A DNA stretch of 64,000 nt from NCBI RefSeq assembly GCF_028690125.1, contig NZ_JAQVBV010000002.1, positions 62,001 to 126,000 of the forward strand, in the 5' to 3' direction. Shown piece after piece: positions 55,356 through 61,585 of this stretch. Source of the stretch: Bacteroides sp. (GTDB lineage Bacteria > Bacteroidota > Bacteroidia > Bacteroidales > Bacteroidaceae). Numbering within the stretch: the stretch's first letter is position 1; every line of letters begins with the position of its first letter. A program made the translations under genes and the position numbers. Below the pieces are notes generated by a model. The model had not been told where the DNA came from. It saw only the letters and a program-made list of their open reading frames with translations, and made no database searches.

Positions 55356-56004
55356 ATGAAATACAGGATAATAGTAGCATTATCCATTCTGACAGTCCTC
55401 ACAGAATGTAAGACGCAATGGAATAAACGCGATATGAGCGAATTACTTATAATTAAAGAACAAGGTAGTTTTACTGTTGGAGGTACCATAATACAAAACC
55501 CAGAAACTAATGATGCCCTTAAGTTTGATAATTTCAAGCCTCAACCGGAAGGGCAAACATTTCATGGTGACCACGATTATGTGTTCTATCAAATGCCGGA
55601 TAAAGCTTAGTACCTATTGGGTAGATCAACCCCGCAGAGGAAAAGCAGGGCGAAGTTCTGTTGCTATCATGACGGAACCAATATCTGACGAACAGATGTG
55701 GCATGAAATATTCCGTATCGGTATATATCCGAATTACTTCGAAAATGTCCAATTTCCAAAGGGTAAAGTTAGTCTGGAATTTTTTTCCCGTCAAATGACT
55801 CCTAACACAAGTCCTTTTGATACAAATGTGGTAACAAGTAGCATGGCAGGACTTTTTGATAAAATAGATTCTGGGATTCTTATTACTCATTCACAAGGAG
55901 GCTTGCCGAGTTGGCTTACAGCAGTAAAGAGCTGTAACGTAAAAGCTGTTGTATCCTATGAACCGAGCACATATTTATTTTATTTCCCGAAGGGGACTTC
56001 CTGA
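55356..56004 (+). pseudogene. Alpha/beta-hydrolase broken by internal deletion and frameshift
   Basis: The 5' piece (55356-55610) encodes MKYRIIVALSILTVLTE and DHDYVFYQMPDKA before a stop. In another frame the homologous protein resumes: WVDQPRRGKAGRSSV, EQMWHEIFRIGIYPNYFENV, RQMTPNTSPFDTNVV, and the elbow ITHSQGGLPSW, up to YEPSTYLFYFPKGTS and a stop at 56004. In intact relatives as I remember them, about 40 residues with the oxyanion HGAG motif lie between MPDKA and VDQPRRG; here they are gone. The junction bases TTAGTACCTATTGG (55607-55620) are identical to 55217-55230 in the upstream gene. The C-terminal domain with the catalytic His also appears to be missing. It was the last gene of the AraC-type operon. 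Confidence 0.82.
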
Positions 56005-56217
56005 TCCTATAATCGGACGAAACTGTGTGTTAGAGAGAGTGGAAGTATCCATAACATGTAATATGTAACGGTTACTTTTTCTGATAGTGATTTCTTTGAT
56101 TGATGAAACTATCAGAACAATTAGTTTCTAATATTTAATATTTTGTAATTGCATGTTTTTATTACATCAGCCGTTGTGTAAAATAAAAAGCTTGACTGTA
56201 CTTCAAGAATAAAATCC
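56005..56217. other. Decayed 3' region and hairpin
   Basis: No ORF or recognisable hydrolase remnant continues past 56004. A 10-bp stem TTCTGATAGT (56079-56088) / ACTATCAGAA (56108-56117) with a 19-base loop is present but has no U-run. Together with the terminator at 56218-56264 this fills the roughly 300-bp gap before the convergent SEC-C gene. Confidence 0.45.
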
Positions 56218-56264
56218 AAAAACGGTACTTAAACAGCTATAAAGCTGGTTTAAATACCGTTTTT
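56218..56264. terminator. Bidirectional terminator between hydrolase remnant and SEC-C gene
   Basis: AAAAACGGTA (56218-56227) pairs with TACCGTTTTT (56255-56264), and inner segments TTAAAC-AGCT/AGCTGGTTTAA extend the stem. The A-run and T-run let it work for both strands; it lies 38 bp past the SEC-C gene stop. Confidence 0.85.
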
Positions 56265-56301
56265 CCATTTGCAAAAATCGTTATTATATCTTTTTCCTTA
56301 T

Positions 56302-57531
56302 TTAATTTTCCCTTCCACAACACTTTTTATACTTCTTCCCACTTCCGCAAGGACAAGGATCGTTTCTACCTGTTTTCTGTTCGGAAAACGTATCACCAAG
56401 CATACTGTCTAACATAGTCTGTAGTTCAGGAGTGATATCCATACCAGCGGCTTTAATATAGGGACCGGCAACAATACGGGGAGTTTTTTTTCCCAGTTTA
56501 TCTTTCACTGATGATGCAAATATCTCTTCAGAGGAGTAACCTCTCAAAAACCAACGAGGACATTCATTGCAATAACTTGTAAATAATTCAATCGCCTTTT
56601 GCAGTTCTTTAATAGAAGAAAGTGTATTATGTATCATCGAAGTAATAATATTCATCATATTATCTTCTAATTGAGCATAATACCATAATAATAGTAGCTT
56701 AAATTCTGCCAAACTCTCTGTATATCCCAACTTATTTATCATAAATTGTTTAATTTCATCAAAGCAGGAATTAGAAATACATACGACCGGCATCGCACCC
56801 GCCAAGAAAACTTCTTCTTTGGTAAATGTTTTCAAACCTATGATATCACGATGCTCATACAGTTTATTATCCAAATCTTCAATCTCCCACAATAATGGAG
56901 AATGTATGTAAAGAACGGAGCTATATTTATCTACGATTTCAAAGGTTAAACGTCGTATCAATACCGAATTTGTCAAACTTTCGTTTATTTCATGATCCGT
57001 CACAGAATTTCGCAAATGTCCTTTCAATAGTTCCAACATTTTATTATAAGTCATAAGACCATATAAATTCAATATCCCACAAGCATGCTGCTCTACCAAA
57101 AAGCGGATTTCTTGTTCTTTCGAGGACAAATATTTAGCGATATCATATGAAATAGCTTCACGCAATTCATCACATATCATATAACGAACTTTACCCCCCT
57201 GGCTAAAGTTCCGCTCTACTACAACCAATGACATTACCTCCAATGTCGTTAGCATAAGTCCATCCAGTTCCTCTATATAAGTATCAGGCCCTGCCTTCAC
57301 TAATTTTTGAAGTAAAATCAATTCATATTGGGTCAATTGAGTTAGCCAAATATTTGGGTTATTCAAAACCGCTTCAGCAAAATACGTTGCATACTCTTCT
57401 TTTCGTAGCTTAGAGGGAATAGAAATAAAGAAATTTTTCGCCATATTCTTTAAATCCTCTTTCGTGTTCATCCTTAAACTATCCACCAACTTTATTGATG
57501 AGCGAAACTGCTCCGACTTACAACCTATCAT
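56302..57531 (-). CDS. SEC-C zinc-motif protein of unknown function
   Basis: This 409-residue protein ends in a canonical SEC-C motif, [19 protein letters not shown], which binds zinc through three Cys and one Cys/His. This motif is a SecA tail element also found on many unrelated proteins. The preceding 380 residues are helical and soluble, with no recognised domain; the [15 protein letters not shown] region looks like a winged-helix or HEAT-type helix set. The start could also be Met21 ([12 protein letters not shown]). It is divergent from the beta-lactamase gene, with overlapping control region. Inferred only: a cytoplasmic adaptor or uncharacterised enzyme. Confidence 0.78.
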   Translation of the reverse strand: MIGCKSEQFRSSIKLVDSLRMNTKEDLKNMAKNFFISIPSKLRKEEYATYFAEAVLNNPNIWLTQLTQYELILLQKLVKAGPDTYIEELDGLMLTTLEVMSLVVVERNFSQGGKVRYMICDELREAISYDIAKYLSSKEQEIRFLVEQHACGILNLYGLMTYNKMLELLKGHLRNSVTDHEINESLTNSVLIRRLTFEIVDKYSSVLYIHSPLLWEIEDLDNKLYEHRDIIGLKTFTKEEVFLAGAMPVVCISNSCFDEIKQFMINKLGYTESLAEFKLLLLWYYAQLEDNMMNIITSMIHNTLSSIKELQKAIELFTSYCNECPRWFLRGYSSEEIFASSVKDKLGKKTPRIVAGPYIKAAGMDITPELQTMLDSMLGDTFSEQKTGRNDPCPCGSGKKYKKCCGREN

Positions 57532-57556
57532 AATATCTTATTATTTTATTATCCAT

Positions 57557-57583
57557 CAAATATAAATAAATTTTCTATATTTG
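57557..57583. promoter_or_regulatory. Divergent -7 elements for SEC-C gene and beta-lactamase
   Basis: CAAATATA at 57557-57564 is TATATTTG on the minus strand, 26 bp upstream of the SEC-C start. TATATTTG at 57576-57583 on the plus strand lies 45 bp upstream of the beta-lactamase start. Both are exact -7 matches only 11 bp apart, so the two promoters overlap back to back. Confidence 0.65.
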
Positions 57584-57627
57584 TATCGATATTACTAAAA
57601 AATAAATTACCACTATTCCAGATCATA

Positions 57628-58512
57628 ATGAAAAAATTTCTTTTTACTCTTATCTTGTCTGGCATAATTTTATCTATATATGCAAAGAACTTAAGTCTTG
57701 AGATGCAACTAAAAAAAGCTATTGAAGGAAAAAACGCAGAAATAGGGATTGCCGTCATTATTGATGGGAAAGACACAATAACTGTCAATAATCATACACA
57801 TTATCCAATGATGAGTGTGTTTAAGTTTCATCAAGCATTGGCTCTGGCTGATTACATGGACAAAAAAGGGCTTTCACTGGAAACACAAATACCAATTGCT
57901 AAATCGGATTTGCAGCCGAATACTTATAGCCCACTACGAGATAAGTATCCGCAGGGAGGAATTAAAATGAGTATTGCCGACTTATTACGATACACGCTAC
58001 AACAAAGTGACAACAATGCTTGCGACATTCTTTTCAACTATCAACAAGGAGGTCCAAAAGCTTTAAACGATTATATTCACTCGTTGGGAATCAAAGATTG
58101 CGCCATTGTTGCTACGGAAAATGAGATGCATCAGGATTTAGATTTGTGCTATCAAAATTGGAGTACCCCTCTCGCTGCTGCCGAATTATTGGAGATATTT
58201 CGCCGCAAAGCATTATTTGCCCCAAAATATAAAGAATTTATTTATCAAACTTTGATAGAATGTAAAACAGGGCAGGATCGTTTAGTTGCACCCTTAACAA
58301 ACAAGGGAGTAATGATAGGACATAAAACAGGAACAGGAGACCGTAATGCCAAAGGGCAACAAATTGGCTGTAATGACATCGGCTTTGTACTTTTACCTAA
58401 CGGACGGTCTTATAGTATAGCTGTTTTTGTGAAAGACTCAAAAGAAAGTAATCAGGCAAACAGTAAGATTATAGCAGATATTTCACATATTGTTTATGAA
58501 TACATGAAGTAA
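57628..58512 (+). CDS. bla: Class A beta-lactamase, subclass A2-like
   Basis: This 294-residue periplasmic serine hydrolase opens beta-lactam rings. It has a signal peptide ending IYAK. All class A motifs are present: SxxK in MMSVFKFH (S63, K66), SDN in QQSDNNACD (127-129), the omega-loop Glu in ATENEMH (E164), and KTG in GHKTGTGDRN (233-235). The NTYSPLRDKYP and QSDNNACDIL stretches are those of the Bacteroides CblA/CepA/CfxA group (subclass A2); I judge it nearest CblA/CepA by memory. No insertion element lies upstream, only its own -7 box, so it reads as a resident chromosomal gene at native expression. Substrate range cannot be read. The GNAT gene follows after 31 bp and may be co-transcribed. 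Confidence 0.95.
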   Translation: MKKFLFTLILSGIILSIYAKNLSLEMQLKKAIEGKNAEIGIAVIIDGKDTITVNNHTHYPMMSVFKFHQALALADYMDKKGLSLETQIPIAKSDLQPNTYSPLRDKYPQGGIKMSIADLLRYTLQQSDNNACDILFNYQQGGPKALNDYIHSLGIKDCAIVATENEMHQDLDLCYQNWSTPLAAAELLEIFRRKALFAPKYKEFIYQTLIECKTGQDRLVAPLTNKGVMIGHKTGTGDRNAKGQQIGCNDIGFVLLPNGRSYSIAVFVKDSKESNQANSKIIADISHIVYEYMK

Positions 58513-58543
58513 TAATAACCCCAAAAAACAAAAACTCAAAAAA

Positions 58544-59086
58544 ATGAAATCAGAGAATATTGAATCACCTACTCTTCATACAGAACGTTTATTACTCCGT
58601 CCTTTTGTTGAAAACGATGCAGAACAAGTTTTCATTTGCTGCCAAAATCCGAATTTAGGAAATAATGCAGGATGGAAGCCACATGAAACGTTTGAAGAAT
58701 CGAAAGAGATTCTTCAAACAGTCTTTATCGGACAAGAAAATATATGGGCAATCATACTGAAAGAAAAACAGCAGTTGATTGGCTCTATCGGAATTGTCCC
58801 CGATCCGAAACGAGAAAACCCACAGGCTCGTATGCTGGGTTATTGGCTCGACGAATTGCATTGGGGACACGGATATATGACAGAAGCAGTACAGACCGTT
58901 CTTGAATATAGTTTTACAAAAATAAAAATCAGTCTAATTACAGCAAATTGTTATCCGCATAATGAGCGTTCACAGAATGTTCTTCAAAAAAACGGTTTTA
59001 TCTATGAGGGAATACTTCATCAGGCAGAACTGATATATAATGGACAAATTTATGACCACCAATGTTATTATTTACTCGCCCGATAA
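58544..59086 (+). CDS. GNAT-family N-acetyltransferase (RimJ/RimL-like)
   Basis: This 180-residue protein is an Acetyltransf_3-type GNAT. It starts LHTERLLLRPFVENDAEQVF and has LGYWLDELHWGHGYMTEAVQ as the acetyl-CoA-binding A motif, then ITANCYPHNERSQNVLQKNG as motif B. Family members acetylate ribosomal-protein N-termini, amino sugars or small amines; the target here is unknown. It follows the beta-lactamase gene by 31 bp on the same strand. Its last 15 bases overlap the end of the convergent amidohydrolase gene, and both stops are intact. Confidence 0.9.
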   Translation: MKSENIESPTLHTERLLLRPFVENDAEQVFICCQNPNLGNNAGWKPHETFEESKEILQTVFIGQENIWAIILKEKQQLIGSIGIVPDPKRENPQARMLGYWLDELHWGHGYMTEAVQTVLEYSFTKIKISLITANCYPHNERSQNVLQKNGFIYEGILHQAELIYNGQIYDHQCYYLLAR

Positions 59087-60337
59087 CAAAGTATTCTTGT
59101 AAATCTGCCCGTTTTTCATTATCATAAGGATATTCTTTTCCGGATTTACCAAGAGGGTAATATCGTCCAAAGGATTACCCTCTACCAGAATCATGTCCGC
59201 CCATGCTCCTTCTTCAAGTACCCCTAATTTACCCGGATAAGGATTTCGTGCACCTGAAAGAGCTAGTAACTTTGCATTATTATGAGTAATCATTTTTAAA
59301 ATTTCAAAATTACTGAACCACTTCTGTAATTTTGAAATTCCCTGATTCTCATTCACTGTATTAGCTGGATTAAACAGCAAATCCGTCCCCCAAGCAAGGT
59401 TCACCTTATATTTTTTAGCTAATTGATAAGTCTTGTCCGTACCTTGAACTACCATCTCATGTTTCGCCTGTTGCTCTTTTGTCGGATATGTATTATCTTC
59501 CAACGTAAAGGGTTGCATACTCAACCACACTTTTTTTTCTGCAATTAGCTGCATAGTCGGTTCATCAATCAAATGACCATGCTCGATACTTTTCACTCCG
59601 GCATGGATAGCACGGGAAATTGCCCTTGGTACATATACATGAACCATCACATAAGTACCGACATCTTCTGCTGCCTTTACTGCCGCATGGATTTCTTCTT
59701 CAAAATACTGGGTATCTTCCAAATGGTCGTAAAGCGAAGCTACTCCCCCACCTGTCATTAATTTAATCTGACTGGCTCCCAAACGCAGATTGTTGCGGGC
59801 AGCTACCGTAACGGCATCTACTCCATCTGCAATAATCGCAGCACCAATTTCTTCCGTATGTGTCAATCCGCAACAATCGAATGGACGAGGTTCCTCATAA
59901 ACTGCTCTAAAGTCACCATGACCTCCGGTTTGTGAAATGATACAACCGCTCGGATAGATTCTTGGTCCCAAAAGTATTCCTTCATCAATCGCACGTTTCA
60001 ATCCGAAAACCGGACCGCCCGCATCCCGAATGGTAGTAAATCCGCGCAACAATGTCCTTCCGGCTTCATGCCCGGCTTTAAACTGCGTATAAGCGTTGTC
60101 TGCCGTTAGCAAATCCATCATAGTATTGCATGACATATATGAATGCCAATGAGCGTCAATCAGTCCCGGCATAAGAAACTTACCTTTTCCATCTATCACC
60201 ATTGCTCCTTCGGGAGAAATCGAAAATTCGGAAATTTTCTGTATATGGCTTCCTTCCACTAAAACATTTCCTTTTGTAATTTTCTCATTTATTCCATCGA
60301 AGATTAATACTCCATTAATTAATACAGAGTGATCCAT
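59072..60337 (-). CDS. Metal-dependent amidohydrolase (prolidase/imidazolonepropionase-like)
   Basis: This 421-residue cytoplasmic amidohydrolase has the HxH start MPGLIDAHWHSYMS (H63, H65), a candidate carboxylated Lys in QIKLMTGGG, His in VMVHVYVPRAI and VKSIEHGHLID, and the Asp in LAWGTDLLF. The N-terminal and C-terminal beta segments (KGNVLVEGSHIQKI; PGKLGVLEEGAWADMILVEG) form the composite urease-like beta domain. It belongs to the Xaa-Pro or related amidohydrolase group; which amide bond it cuts is not readable. There is no signal peptide. Its tail overlaps the GNAT gene by 15 bp. Confidence 0.92.
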   Translation of the reverse strand: MDHSVLINGVLIFDGINEKITKGNVLVEGSHIQKISEFSISPEGAMVIDGKGKFLMPGLIDAHWHSYMSCNTMMDLLTADNAYTQFKAGHEAGRTLLRGFTTIRDAGGPVFGLKRAIDEGILLGPRIYPSGCIISQTGGHGDFRAVYEEPRPFDCCGLTHTEEIGAAIIADGVDAVTVAARNNLRLGASQIKLMTGGGVASLYDHLEDTQYFEEEIHAAVKAAEDVGTYVMVHVYVPRAISRAIHAGVKSIEHGHLIDEPTMQLIAEKKVWLSMQPFTLEDNTYPTKEQQAKHEMVVQGTDKTYQLAKKYKVNLAWGTDLLFNPANTVNENQGISKLQKWFSNFEILKMITHNNAKLLALSGARNPYPGKLGVLEEGAWADMILVEGNPLDDITLLVNPEKNILMIMKNGQIYKNTLLSGE

Positions 60338-60444
60338 AACTTTTTAATATTGATTTCAGGCAATTAAAACCTATTCATTCTAATTTTGTTCGTCTCTTTA
60401 AGGATGATTGACAAATCCAGATATTAAATATCCCTACAAAAAAC

Positions 60445-60452
60445 TATCTTTG
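60445..60452 (+). promoter_or_regulatory. -7 element of the GNAT-helical gene
   Basis: TATCTTTG is an exact TAnnTTTG match, 74 bp upstream of the ATG at 60527. No -33 box at normal spacing was found. Confidence 0.5.
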
Positions 60453-60526
60453 CAAAACCAAACAACAAATACTTTATACGGTCACACGAGTTGAACTATA
60501 ATCCCCCAAAACAAAAAGAAAAGGAT

Positions 60527-61477
60527 ATGATTTCCCAACCAACTACACAAGATTATGACGAACTGATTCTGTTATGGGAAGCTTCAGTCCGCAGCACTCA
60601 TCATTTCCTGACGGAAGAAGATATTCAATATTACAAGCCATTGGTGCGAAAACAATATCTACCGGTCGTAGATTTGTATATCATACGCTGCAAAGATAAC
60701 CGGATAGTTGCTTTCATGGGACTTAGTGATGAATTAATTGAAATGTTGTTTGTTCACCCAGAGTCACAAGGAAATGGATATGGGAAACTGTTGATTGACT
60801 TCGCCGTAAACACAAAACAGATAACAAAGGTCGATGTAAATGAACAAAACGAAAAGGCATTGCAATTTTATCTGAACAGAGGATTTGATGTTATCGGACG
60901 TGATGCAACAGACCCTTCCGGTAAGCCTTTCCCAATTCTGCATATGGCTCGCACAACTCCATTCGCTAACCAGCTAAGTAAACGTTTTCATATAGAAGAT
61001 ATCCATTCCTTGATCTATCAGATCAAATATAACAACTCACGTAAAGAAGAACTTTATCAACTGATCTTTGATAAAGACAATTATATATCTTATCAGGCTC
61101 TTTGGACATGTAGCCACTTTCCCCCTTCCGAAAGAAAATGGCTGGAAGGTAAACAGGAAGAGCTTATCAATGAAGTTCTACGTTGTCCGCATTCCGGGAA
61201 ACGGCGAATTCTTTTGCAACTCTTGGAAAAGCAATCTTTTAAAGACGCTTCTAGAGTAGATTTTCTGGATTTCTGCCTGAATCATATGCTTTCCAAACAA
61301 GAACCACCGGGTATACAAAGTTTATGTATCAAACTGGCCTATAAACTTTGCCAACCAATTCCGGAACTATTGAAGGAGTTTTGGATGACGATAGAAATAG
61401 CTAAAGAAGAACGAATGTCTCCTGCAATTGCCTCTGTTATACGAAACATCTCTAAAAAAATAAAGCTAAAAGATTAG
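60527..61477 (+). CDS. GNAT acetyltransferase fused to a helical-repeat domain
   Basis: The track start at 60491 is a TTG. The ATG at 60527 (MISQPTTQDYDELI) has AAAAGGAT just upstream and gives 316 residues. Residues 1-142 form a GNAT domain: LIEMLFVHPESQGNGYGKLL holds the acetyl-CoA loop, and NEKALQFYLNRGFDVIGRDA is motif B. The length and ending GKPFPILHMART are those of complete stand-alone GNATs. Residues about 145-316 form an all-helical region (KRFHIEDIHSLIYQIKYNNS, KRRILLQLLEKQSF) that resembles HEAT-type repeats. The second half may recognise the substrate or a protein partner. The fusion is in frame with no sign of a lost stop. Confidence 0.82.
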   Translation: MISQPTTQDYDELILLWEASVRSTHHFLTEEDIQYYKPLVRKQYLPVVDLYIIRCKDNRIVAFMGLSDELIEMLFVHPESQGNGYGKLLIDFAVNTKQITKVDVNEQNEKALQFYLNRGFDVIGRDATDPSGKPFPILHMARTTPFANQLSKRFHIEDIHSLIYQIKYNNSRKEELYQLIFDKDNYISYQALWTCSHFPPSERKWLEGKQEELINEVLRCPHSGKRRILLQLLEKQSFKDASRVDFLDFCLNHMLSKQEPPGIQSLCIKLAYKLCQPIPELLKEFWMTIEIAKEERMSPAIASVIRNISKKIKLKD

Positions 61478-61514
61478 ACTACGAAAAGAATATTCTAAAA
61501 TCTACCTTAAAAAT

Positions 61515-61557
61515 ACCCCATTGATATATCTACATGGGTCACATATATCATTGGGGT
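61515..61557. terminator. Bidirectional terminator
   Basis: ACCCCATTGATATAT (61515-61529) pairs with ATATATCATTGGGGT (61543-61557), one mismatch in 15, around a 13-base loop. It lies 37 bp past the GNAT-helical stop and 28 bp past the stop of the convergent SEL1 gene. Confidence 0.85.
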
Positions 61558-61585
61558 GTTTTCTAGATGATATGATACTGTTTGT

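Noticed and set aside
55510-56004. 164-residue ORF as an independent gene
   Set aside because: Its first 30-odd residues are out-of-frame reading of the upstream piece; the rest is the distal part of the broken hydrolase.
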